This document shows positions 8,843 through 16,528 of a stretch of 64,000 nt of DNA, in pieces; position 1 is the stretch's first letter, and each line of letters opens with the position of its first letter. The notes under the pieces are model-generated. The model was not told where the DNA came from, made no database searches, and worked only from the letters and a program-made list of their open reading frames with translations. A program made the position numbers and the translations under genes. Source of the DNA: Pseudomonas viridiflava (GTDB lineage Bacteria > Pseudomonadota > Gammaproteobacteria > Pseudomonadales > Pseudomonadaceae); NCBI RefSeq assembly GCF_900601905.1, contig NZ_UWFA01000416.1, positions 496,001 to 560,000 on the forward strand, given 5' to 3'.

Positions 8843-9673
8843 CTACTTGGGCATCAGCGCCGCGATGTCGGCATCGGTCGGTGCCTGGAAGTTGTACTTC
8901 TTGAGCAGAGCCGCGTATTCAGGGGTGGCACGGTATTTTTCCAGGCCGTCGAGCAAGGCTTGCTTGACCGTGTCGTTGCCCTTCTTCACGCCGAAACCGT
9001 TGAGCACTGGGTAAATCAGCGTTTCGGACGAAATCACCACGCGGTTGCCCAGCTTGTCGATCACGCCACGGGCCACGGCGGCGTCGGTGATCTGCGCTTC
9101 CACCGCGTGAGCCAACAGGGCCTGGGTGGTTTGTGGGTCGGTGCTGTACTCACTGATCTGGATCGGTTTCAGGCCCTTGGCCACGCAGTATTCAGTCGAC
9201 AGCTTGTTCATCTGCGCCAGCCAAGAAGTGGCGCCCATGGAGCCGATCTTGTGGCCGCAGAATTCCTCGGGTGTCTTGGGCTGGAAAGCGCTGCCCTTGA
9301 GCGTCAGGATCGACTCGCCGCTTTTCAGGTAAGGGATCATGTCGATTACCTTGACCCGCTCGGCGGTGATGTACATCGACGAATTGGTCACATCAAAACG
9401 CCCAGCCTGCAGGCCAGTGATCAGGTTGGGAAAGCGCGTGTCGAGGGTTTCAACCTGACGCCCCATGACCTTGCCCAGGCCGTCCATGAACTCGATATCA
9501 AAGCCGGCAGGCTTGTTGTTATCCATGTATTCATAGGGGAAAAAGGTCACGTCGGAACCGGCGATGATCTTGCCGTCCTGTTGAAACGCCGACGCCGCTA
9601 ACGAAGTCAGGGCTACCGCAGTGCCCAGCAGGCATACGGCAAGGGGGCGAACGCTGTTGAGAAACGCTGTCAT
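8843..9673 (-). CDS. Periplasmic amino-acid-type ABC transporter substrate-binding protein
   Basis: A 276-residue secreted binding protein of the SBP_bac_3 family. It begins with a signal peptide (hydrophobic stretch AVCLLGTAVALTSLAASAF, cleavage near AFQ). Mature features are VTFFPYEYMD, GFDIEFMDGLGKVMGRQ and the R-x-D motif in QAGRFDVTNSSMYITAERV, all typical of polar amino acid or opine-binding proteins. It partners with the fused permease-ATPase two genes upstream in the same operon. An in-frame TTG at 9688 could also start translation, but the ATG gives a normal signal peptide. Confidence 0.93.
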   Translation of the reverse strand: MTAFLNSVRPLAVCLLGTAVALTSLAASAFQQDGKIIAGSDVTFFPYEYMDNNKPAGFDIEFMDGLGKVMGRQVETLDTRFPNLITGLQAGRFDVTNSSMYITAERVKVIDMIPYLKSGESILTLKGSAFQPKTPEEFCGHKIGSMGATSWLAQMNKLSTEYCVAKGLKPIQISEYSTDPQTTQALLAHAVEAQITDAAVARGVIDKLGNRVVISSETLIYPVLNGFGVKKGNDTVKQALLDGLEKYRATPEYAALLKKYNFQAPTDADIAALMPK

Positions 9674-9700
9674 GGTCAATACCCGCAAGGTTTAGGGAGG

Positions 9701-10573
9701 TTAGGCAGTGGCAGAATCTTGTCCGGCCTGTTGCACGAAGAACGATGCGCCACGGGGTTTCTGTGGCAGACGCAGGTGGTTGTCGGTGGAGCGTACAAAA
9801 CCACTTTCCTCACCGGCCACCAACAGGCCGGCATGTGCGCTGGGCAACGGGTTTTCGCCGAATGGCAGCGCGTCTTCAGCGGCATACACGCTGATGAACA
9901 AGGTACGCGGCAGTTCGGTCTCGTTAGGGCTTGAAGCATGCAACAGACGGGTGTGCATAAAGCACACGGAGCCAGCCGGGCCATAGCAGGCCACCGGTTG
10001 CTGGCAGTGTTGTTCAATCACGGCGTCGTCCACCGCGCCGGTAAAACGCTGATCCTGCCAGTGCGACCACAGCGGGCCTTTATGGCTGCCAGGAATCACG
10101 TTCAGCGGGCCGTTCTGCGGGGTGACTTCACTGACCATCAGCAACGCGGTAACGATGTCGTCATTGCTGTGAGGCGTGAACAGAAAATCCTGGTGCCACT
10201 TCACCTGAGTAGCAGTGTGTGGCAATTTCGAGTTGATCTTGCTGTGGTGAAAACGTGTGCCACGGGCACCGACCAACTGCGCGGAGATCGCCGCCATACG
10301 CGAGCGCAGCGCCACGCGCTCATACGCCGGCGAAATCTCGGTGGGCGAGCTCACCCGACGCAACGACGGGTGATCAGGGCGATGATCGCCTTCCAGATCA
10401 AAACGTGCGCGGCCATCCACGGTGGCGCCCCAACCCTGCTCATGGCTGCGGCTTTCTTCTACCCACTGGTCGAAGTCATGTTGCAGCGCCGCCACTTCGT
10501 CCAACGACAGCACGCCTTCTACCACCAGAAAGCCGTCACGCTGGAACTGTTCGATGTGTGCTTGTTCGATCAT
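9701..10573 (-). CDS. PhyH-family Fe(II)/2-oxoglutarate dioxygenase
   Basis: A 290-residue phytanoyl-CoA dioxygenase-family enzyme. The iron-binding facial triad is visible: His127 and Asp129 in KWHQDF, and His212 in RLLHASSPN. Arg223 in LPRTLF is placed to bind the 2-oxoglutarate carboxylate. Members hydroxylate small molecules such as ectoine, amino acids and phytanoyl-CoA, or cleave C-P or C-N bonds. Lying between the permease-ATPase and the solute-binding protein in one run, it probably oxidises the imported compound as an early step (inference). AGGA lies 8-9 bases before the ATG at 10573. Confidence 0.92.
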   Translation of the reverse strand: MIEQAHIEQFQRDGFLVVEGVLSLDEVAALQHDFDQWVEESRSHEQGWGATVDGRARFDLEGDHRPDHPSLRRVSSPTEISPAYERVALRSRMAAISAQLVGARGTRFHHSKINSKLPHTATQVKWHQDFLFTPHSNDDIVTALLMVSEVTPQNGPLNVIPGSHKGPLWSHWQDQRFTGAVDDAVIEQHCQQPVACYGPAGSVCFMHTRLLHASSPNETELPRTLFISVYAAEDALPFGENPLPSAHAGLLVAGEESGFVRSTDNHLRLPQKPRGASFFVQQAGQDSATA

Positions 10574-10599
10574 TGTAGTTTTCCTGAGAGGTAGAGAGA

Positions 10600-12117
10600 T
10601 CACGCCAGCGAGACGTCCTTGAGGAACGCCTCCACGCGTGGGTTGTGGCCATTGCGCAAGGCGGCTGGGGTGTCGTCGCAGACCACGCGCCCCTTTTCCA
10701 TGAATACAATGCGGTTAGAGACCTTGAAGGCGAAGTTCATCTCGTGGGTAACGATCACCATGGTGATGCCCTCCTCGGCCAAGGCCTCGATCACTTGCAG
10801 CACTTCGTTGACTTTTTCCGGGTCCAGCGCCGAGGTGGGCTCGTCGAACAGCATGATCTGCGGGCGCATCATCAAGGCGCGGGCGATGGCCACCCGCTGC
10901 TGCTGGCCGCCAGACAATTGGTGCGGGTACTTCCACGCATGGTCGAGCATGCCCACCTTGTGCAGCAACGCGTAGGCCTGCTGCTTGAGTTCATCGGTAC
11001 GGCCCAGGCGGTGATATCTGGGCGCCATCAACAGGTTGTCGAGCACGCTCAAATGCGGGAACAGGTTGAAGCTCTGGAACACCATGCCAATGTTCAGGCG
11101 ATGCTCGGCGTGCTCGATGTAGCGGGGTTTCTGCGTATCGACTTTGTTGAGGTGTATGAACGGCTGGCCGTTGATCCGGATCTCACCGTTGTCCAGTTGC
11201 TCCAGGCCGTTGAGCAGGCGGATCAGCGTGGTCTTGCCCGAACCCGACGGGCCGATCACCGACACCACTTCTCCGGGCTGGACTTGCAGGTTCACCGAGC
11301 CAAGTACCTCGATGTCGTTGTAGGCCTTGTGCAACCGAGTGGCTTGCAGCGCTGGCTTGCCGTTGCTCGCCGGGCGCTGCACAGCAGTGCGCTGTTGCGT
11401 GGCCAACGCCAGCACCGCCGCATCCGGCACGCGGGAAACGTTGCGTTGATTGACGTCGAGAAAGCGCTCAAGGCGTTTAAGCAGGAAGTCGAACACCGTG
11501 ACGATAAACACGTAGAAGAAGGCGACCGCTGCCATGGTTTCAATGACCAGGAAGTTCTGCGAATACAGGCGCTGGCCGACCATCAGAATCTCGGTGAGTG
11601 AGATGACCGACACCAATGAGGTGAGCTTGACGATGGAGATGTACTCGTTGGCCAGCGACGGCAACGCCACTCGTAAAGCCTGAGGGATCACCACCCGCCA
11701 TTGGGTACCGAAAAATCTCAGGCCCAACGCCCGTGCCGCTTCGCCCTGCCCCCTCGGAATCGACAACAAACCGCCGCGATGGATCTCGGCGACATACGCC
11801 GTCTCGCAGATCACCAGGGCCAGCAACCCCGACCAGAACGGGTCCGCCAGCACAACGGAGGTGGCGGGCAGTGCCTGGGGCAGATTGTAGATAAAGATCA
11901 GCAGCACCAATAAAGGCAGACTGCGGAACAACCAGATATACCCGCGCGCCGGCACACTGAGCAGGCGATGTCTGGATTGCTTGGCCAGGGCCAGCAGAAA
12001 GCCCAGGCCGATGCTCAAGACCCAGGTGAGGGTACTGAGCTTGATCACCGTCCACGTCGCCCGCCAGAACTCGGCATCGCCCAGCAAACCAAACATGTAA
12101 TTCCAGTCGAATGTCAT
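10600..12117 (-). CDS. Amino-acid-type ABC transporter, permease fused to ATP-binding domain
   Basis: A 505-residue fusion. Residues 1 to about 225 are a HisM/GlnP-type permease with membrane segments and an EAA loop (EAARALGLRFFG, residues 126-137). A linker rich in Ala and Gln follows. Residues about 257-505 are a GlnQ/HisP-type ATPase with Walker A GPSGSGKT at 289-296, Q-loop Gln348, signature LSGGQ at 401-405, Walker B IMLFDE at 421-426 and switch His458. One fused chain could form the homodimeric core. It is first in the leftward operon, 26 bases before the PhyH gene, and supplies transport for the binding protein downstream. I use the ATG at 12117 (AAGG about 10 bases upstream); 26 extra upstream residues look non-coding. 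Confidence 0.93.
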   Translation of the reverse strand: MTFDWNYMFGLLGDAEFWRATWTVIKLSTLTWVLSIGLGFLLALAKQSRHRLLSVPARGYIWLFRSLPLLVLLIFIYNLPQALPATSVVLADPFWSGLLALVICETAYVAEIHRGGLLSIPRGQGEAARALGLRFFGTQWRVVIPQALRVALPSLANEYISIVKLTSLVSVISLTEILMVGQRLYSQNFLVIETMAAVAFFYVFIVTVFDFLLKRLERFLDVNQRNVSRVPDAAVLALATQQRTAVQRPASNGKPALQATRLHKAYNDIEVLGSVNLQVQPGEVVSVIGPSGSGKTTLIRLLNGLEQLDNGEIRINGQPFIHLNKVDTQKPRYIEHAEHRLNIGMVFQSFNLFPHLSVLDNLLMAPRYHRLGRTDELKQQAYALLHKVGMLDHAWKYPHQLSGGQQQRVAIARALMMRPQIMLFDEPTSALDPEKVNEVLQVIEALAEEGITMVIVTHEMNFAFKVSNRIVFMEKGRVVCDDTPAALRNGHNPRVEAFLKDVSLA

Positions 12118-12307
12118 CGTCGCGGTGCCTTGCAGAAAAAGAAGTGGGTCTGCCTCGATGCAATGAGAGTCGTGGCGGCGAGGCATTGGGGTCAATTCGT
12201 AAAAGCCGGGGCTTTGGGTAGGCAGAACCTACGCAGCTCAAAAGCGTGCACATTGGAATTCGCGGTGCGTTGCGCGCCACATTTCGGTGCAACATCGAGG
12301 GCAACCC

Positions 12308-12445
12308 TATCCGTAGCGGCGCTAGTCGCGAAGAAATCGGTCTGTACGCTGGATTTTCCTAGCAAGCACTACCGCTCGCGGCTGAAGCCGCTCCAACGGG
12401 GATGCGCGACGTATCGTAGGAGCGGCTTTAGCCGCGAAGAAATCG
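12308..12445. repeat. Cluster of three REP-like palindromes
   Basis: Three copies of a GTAGGAGCGGC-TTTA-GCCGCGAA type element lie in the gap between the ABC fusion and the LysR gene. One is a degenerate forward copy near 12313-12340, one an inverted copy near 12371-12397 (GCGGCTGAAGCCGCTCCAAC), and one a near-perfect forward copy near 12415-12440. The head-to-head pair matches the REPIN arrangement of Pseudomonas. Such hairpins often stabilise transcript 3' ends; here they follow the leftward LysR stop. Confidence 0.8.
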
Positions 12446-12465
12446 GCCATGTTTCAACCCGCAAA

Positions 12466-13455
12466 TCACAAGTGATCGTCAGCAGACTCGCTTTTGCATT
12501 CGCGCACGGCGTGCGGGTCAAAAAAGCTCGGCGGGGCCATGCCGGGGATGTACTGGTCGGACACAAACAGGCGGCAACGTTCAGCAAATGCCGATACCAC
12601 GCGCGACAACTGGGTGTTGCTGGCGGTGGCATAACCCAGCTTCATCGGTCGATGCGCACCCGCCAATCGCAGGCGAATCACTCGTTTGCCGTCCTGGGAC
12701 ATATTCGATTTTGGTCGCGCATTCGCGAAGGAATAGCCAACCCCGTTGCCGACCATGGCGCGGACCGTTTCCAGGTTGGTGGAGCGCATGATGATGTTCG
12801 GCGTGGTGCCCGCCTGGATAAACAGGCTGAGAAAATAATCGCGGCTCCAAGGCGTGTCGAGCAGCACCACCGGATAGGCTTCCAGGTCTTGCATGCTCAC
12901 CGCCGGCGAGCTCGCCAACGGATGATACTCGCCGACCATCACATAGGGCGGCAGCTGCGCCAGGGGCTGGAAGTCGATATCGGGGCTGGTCACCAGATCG
13001 TAGGTCAGGGCGATATCCAGCTCGCCGCTGCGCAGTTTTTCCAGCAACTCTTCGTGGTTACCCTCGGCTTGGGTCAACCGGACGCCGGGAAACGCACGGC
13101 CGAAACCAAACACCAGTTCCGGGGTAATCATCGGCGCCAGGGACTCCAGACATCCCACCCGCAATGGTCCGCGTACCGTGTTCAACGACTCCGAAGCGAT
13201 GGTGTAGAGGTTGCTCATCTGTTCCAGAATCTGCCTGGCCTCTTGCATCACCAGGCGCCCCACTGCCGTAAGAGAAATGCCCTGGGCGTGATGGCGAATA
13301 AACAGCTGGATACCCAGTTCCGCCTCCATGTGGGTGATGGCCGCCGAGATCGAAGGCGACGACACATGGATGCGTTCGGCTGCCGCGCTGATGCTGCCCG
13401 CCTCGCCAGAGGCGACAAAATATTCCAGCTGGCGCTGAGTAATACGACTGAGCAT
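12466..13455 (-). CDS. LysR-family regulator of the adjacent catabolic cluster
   Basis: A 329-residue LysR regulator with an N-terminal winged helix (residues about 5-62; ISAAAERIHVSSPSISAAIT) and an effector domain of the CysB/CbbR-like layout. The C-terminal tail after residue 300 is longer than usual and polar. It sits at the hub of two divergent runs, upstream of the ABC/dioxygenase operon on its own strand and divergent from ridA with about 180 bases between starts. It probably activates both runs in response to the imported compound (inference). Confidence 0.95.
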   Translation of the reverse strand: MLSRITQRQLEYFVASGEAGSISAAAERIHVSSPSISAAITHMEAELGIQLFIRHHAQGISLTAVGRLVMQEARQILEQMSNLYTIASESLNTVRGPLRVGCLESLAPMITPELVFGFGRAFPGVRLTQAEGNHEELLEKLRSGELDIALTYDLVTSPDIDFQPLAQLPPYVMVGEYHPLASSPAVSMQDLEAYPVVLLDTPWSRDYFLSLFIQAGTTPNIIMRSTNLETVRAMVGNGVGYSFANARPKSNMSQDGKRVIRLRLAGAHRPMKLGYATASNTQLSRVVSAFAERCRLFVSDQYIPGMAPPSFFDPHAVRECKSESADDHL

Positions 13456-13638
13456 TACGCCTTCACCTCGACAATGACTGTAGCGCGAGTGTTGCAGGGT
13501 TCATGCCGGGTCTTGCGCAAGTACCCAGGTTGCAGGGGCTTCGGTTTTTCCTAAGCACTACCCCGCACAAATGCTGGTTTCGCCGCAGCGAGCCTGATGT
13601 GAAGCTGGGTTCATCCCACTCACGACGAGTTGCCCGTC

Positions 13639-14061
13639 ATGCCTACCCACACCCGCATCCGCATGTTCAACACCCAACAGACCTACCCTAACCAGGCGCT
13701 GGACAACGATCTGTGTCAGGCCGTGCGCGCCGGCAACACCGTCTATGTGCGCGGCCAGATCGGTACTGACTTCGACGGCAACCTGGTCGGCCTCGGCGAC
13801 CCGCGTGCCCAGGCCGAACAGGCGATGAAAAACGTCAAACAGCTGCTTGAGGAAGCCGGCTCCGACCTGTCGCACATTGTGAAGACCACCACCTATCTGA
13901 TCGACCCTCGCTACCGCGAGCCGGTGTACCAGGAAGTGGGCAAGTGGCTCAAAGGCGTGTTTCCGATTTCCACTGGTCTGGTCATCTCAGGCCTCGGTCA
14001 GCCGGAATGGCTGATGGAGATCGACGTGATCGCCGTGGTGCCGGACGACTGGGCGGTATGA
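13639..14061 (+). CDS. RidA-family (YjgF/YER057c/UK114) protein
   Basis: A 140-residue Rid-family protein. RidA hydrolyses reactive enamine/imine intermediates released by PLP enzymes and amino-acid oxidases; other subgroups act in specific amine catabolic pathways. Visible features include GNTVYVRGQIGTDFDGN, DPRAQAEQAMKNVKQLLEEAG and DIDPRYREPVYQ-like segment TYLIDPRYREPVYQEV. The conserved Arg of true RidA (in the motif ending R-x-x-V-x-V near residue 105) is not evident; the protein ends LGQPEWLMEIDVIAVVP, where RidA has an Arg-valine-EIE context. It is therefore more likely one of the Rid1-7 subgroups. It overlaps the next gene by 4 bases (ATGA), implying co-translation. Confidence 0.9.
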   Translation: MPTHTRIRMFNTQQTYPNQALDNDLCQAVRAGNTVYVRGQIGTDFDGNLVGLGDPRAQAEQAMKNVKQLLEEAGSDLSHIVKTTTYLIDPRYREPVYQEVGKWLKGVFPISTGLVISGLGQPEWLMEIDVIAVVPDDWAV

Positions 14062-14507
14062 GCGCGGTGGCCCAACGCGTCTACTTCCTCAATGGGCCCA
14101 ACGCCAATCTCTATGGCCTGGACAACCACGGTACCTACGGCAGCGAAAGCTTCGCCAGCATCCAGGCCCGCTGCGAATGCCGAGCCGCCGAGCTGAACCT
14201 GAGTCTGGACTTTCGCCAGAGCAACCACGAAGGCGTGCTGGTGGACTGGATTCAAGAGGCGCGGTTGAGCAGCGACGCGATGGTGATCAACGCCGCGGGG
14301 CTCAGCTACAGCTCGGTGCCGATCCTTGATGCGCTGCTGGCGTTCGACGGGCCGATTATCGAGGTGCACATGAGCAATCTCTGGAAGCGCGAGCGCTTTC
14401 GGCACCACTCCTATATCTCCAGAGCCGCCACCGGAGTGATCGCCGGGCTGGGGGCGTTGGGCTACGAATTGGCGCTGACGGCAGTAGCCCAGTTGCTCAA
14501 GCCTTGA
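14058..14507 (+). CDS. Type II 3-dehydroquinate dehydratase homologue with altered active-site lid
   Basis: A 149-residue protein of the AroQ (type II dehydroquinase) fold. Conserved positions present are LNGPN (11-15), the catalytic Tyr27 in TYG, Asn78, the IEVH motif (Glu102, His104) and Arg115 in FRHHSYIS. Two normally invariant residues are changed: the lid arginine (as in G-x-REP-x-x-YG) is Asp22 in the segment GLDNHGTYG, and the His of the T-H-T-S motif is Tyr84 (GLSYSS). Canonical dehydroquinase activity is therefore doubtful and a different substrate is likely (inference). It overlaps the rid gene by 4 bases and is followed by the flavoprotein gene. Confidence 0.88.
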   Translation: MSAVAQRVYFLNGPNANLYGLDNHGTYGSESFASIQARCECRAAELNLSLDFRQSNHEGVLVDWIQEARLSSDAMVINAAGLSYSSVPILDALLAFDGPIIEVHMSNLWKRERFRHHSYISRAATGVIAGLGALGYELALTAVAQLLKP

Positions 14508-14583
14508 ATATGAACGCCAAAACACAGCAGCTCTCGGTACTTGGGTGGTTGCTGACAACCTTCTTAATTTCCAGGAAACGCCC

Positions 14584-15834
14584 ATGTCAGTAGAAACCAT
14601 CAACACTCTGGTCGTCGGCGCGGGCCAGGCCGGCGTCGCCATGAGCGAACACCTGTCCCTGATGGGCGTGCCACACATCGTGCTCGAACGCCACCGCATC
14701 GCCGAACGCTGGCGTTCGGAGCGCTGGGATTCTCTGGTTGCCAATGGCCCGGCCTGGCACGACCGCTTCCCCGGCATGACATTCGAAGGCCTGTCCCCCG
14801 AAGCCTTCCCACCCAAAGAGCGCATGGCCGATTACTTCGAAGCCTACGTCCACCAACTCAAGGCGCCGGTGCGCACCGGCGTCGACGTGCAACAAGTGGA
14901 ACGCCACGTTGGCCGTCCCGGCTTCAAAGTCACCACCTCGGCGGGCGTGATTGAAGCCACCCATGTCGTCGCCGCCACCGGCCCGTTCCAGCATCCCTCG
15001 ATTCCGAACATCGTGCCCGCCGGCGCGCCGATCCATCAATTGCATTCCAGCACCTACAAAAACCCCGATCAACTGCCTGAAGGCGCGGTACTGGTGGTGG
15101 GCGCCGGAGCCTCCGGCTCACAAATTGCCGAAGAGTTGCAAAAGGCCGGTAAAACCGTCTACCTCTCAGTGGGTGAACACTACCGCCCTCCCCGTGCTTA
15201 CCGCAGCCGCGACTACTGCTGGTGGCTGGGTGCCCTGGGCCTGTGGGATGAAGTCAAAATACAGCCAAAGAAAAAGCACGTCGCCTTTGCGGTGAGCGGC
15301 TATGAAGGCGGCAAAACCGTCGATTTTCGTCGCCTCGCCCATCAGGGCATCACCCTGGTGGGTGTGACACAGGATTGGAACGAGGGCGTCATCACCTTCC
15401 AGCCAGGCCTGGCCGAGAACGTCGCCGAAGGCGACCGTGCCTACTTTGATGTTTTGCGCGATGCGGATGCCTACATCGAGGCAAACGGCCTGCCGTTTCC
15501 GCAAGAACCCGAAGCCTGGGAACTGCTGCCTGATCCCCCTTGCCTGCTTGACCCGATCCGCAGCCTGGACCTGGCCAGAGCGGGTGTCACCACCATCCTC
15601 TGGGCCACCGGTTTCAAGTTCGACTTCAGCTGGCTGAAAGTGGATGCGTTCGATGAAAAAGGCGAGCCGTTTCACAAACGCGGGATCTCTGCGCAAAGCG
15701 GCATCTACTTTTTAGGCCTGCCAAACCTGGTGAATCGTGCGTCTTCTTTTATTTACGGGGTTTGGCATGATGCGAAATATGTGGCGGATCACATCGTGTT
15801 GCAGAACGCGTACATGGACTACCGAAAGCCTTGA
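14584..15834 (+). CDS. FAD/NAD(P)-dependent monooxygenase-like oxidoreductase
   Basis: A 416-residue two-dinucleotide-fold flavoprotein. The FAD motif GAGQAG is at residues 12-17 and the NAD(P) motif GAGASG at 173-178. The sequence resembles the YUCCA/CzcO and flavin monooxygenase group (HIVLERHRIAERWRSERWDS, then VAATGPFQHPSIP, then LWATGFKFDFSWL near the C-terminus). Members oxygenate amines, sulfides or ketones. It is the last gene of the rightward run beside RidA and the AroQ-like gene and may act on the nitrogen centre of the substrate (inference). AGGA lies 9 bases before the ATG at 14584. Confidence 0.9.
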   Translation: MSVETINTLVVGAGQAGVAMSEHLSLMGVPHIVLERHRIAERWRSERWDSLVANGPAWHDRFPGMTFEGLSPEAFPPKERMADYFEAYVHQLKAPVRTGVDVQQVERHVGRPGFKVTTSAGVIEATHVVAATGPFQHPSIPNIVPAGAPIHQLHSSTYKNPDQLPEGAVLVVGAGASGSQIAEELQKAGKTVYLSVGEHYRPPRAYRSRDYCWWLGALGLWDEVKIQPKKKHVAFAVSGYEGGKTVDFRRLAHQGITLVGVTQDWNEGVITFQPGLAENVAEGDRAYFDVLRDADAYIEANGLPFPQEPEAWELLPDPPCLLDPIRSLDLARAGVTTILWATGFKFDFSWLKVDAFDEKGEPFHKRGISAQSGIYFLGLPNLVNRASSFIYGVWHDAKYVADHIVLQNAYMDYRKP

Positions 15835-15847
15835 GGAGTTTCAACTC

Positions 15848-15862
15848 ACCCGGCGGCCGGGT
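15848..15862 (+). terminator. GC-rich hairpin after the flavoprotein gene
   Basis: ACCCGGC and GCCGGGT face each other around one base, 13 bases after the stop codon. No T-run follows, so it is at best a weak or REP-like terminator. From here to the chemoreceptor start at 16529 I see no convincing gene; short open frames there lack family features. Confidence 0.35.
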
Positions 15863-16528
15863 ATGGGCACTGAATCATCCGCGCGGTACCAATACCCGGC
15901 TGACGGTCCTCAATAACCTCCACGGGTAAAGACACCAACGGTCGCCCTGTACCCGAAACTTCACCCGCCTAGAGGTGCACAAAATCGCCGGCCGAAATGT
16001 TTTTACGGGCAGCGCACCGGCCTCTTCCTACAGGCTCTTACATGATAAAAATCTCTATGCTGATGAATAGTAAGCCATTTCTTCAATCGAACTAACCGTT
16101 CGTTGGGCAGACGGGACACCTATGACAGGCCCTTGCCAATGGACCTGTCACGAATGATAAAAAAGCTCGAAAGTCCTCCAACGCTATGTTCTGGAAAACG
16201 TTTAAAGCTATTTCCAAACAGGCCGACACAGGTAATGAATCGCGCGACCGTTGCGACTGCCATCGAAGAAACCGCAATACTTGCTTCTTCGAGCCCCTGC
16301 CGCTGCAAGGCACGTTTCTGCAAGGCGCTTGGGGGGCGCGAAACACACACCACCCAAATGAAGGCATTCAAACCAGAATAAATTCATATGAATACTGCAA
16401 GACCTGTAGACCTCTATCAAGGCCAATAATAATGGCTGATAGGTAGTTACCGCGTGTTCTTTCCAACTGCTCACAAAAAAAACAATCACTCATGAGCCAA
16501 GGATAGGCACGTCTCAGGAACGAACAGC

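Noticed and set aside
16421..16445. GCCAATAA-like element considered as a flagellar sigma-28 promoter for the chemoreceptor
   Set aside because: No TAAA element lies at the required 15-base spacing upstream.
16092..16489. Several overlapping short frames upstream of the chemoreceptor gene
   Set aside because: None shows a domain, codon bias or good ribosome site; they contradict one another in frame.
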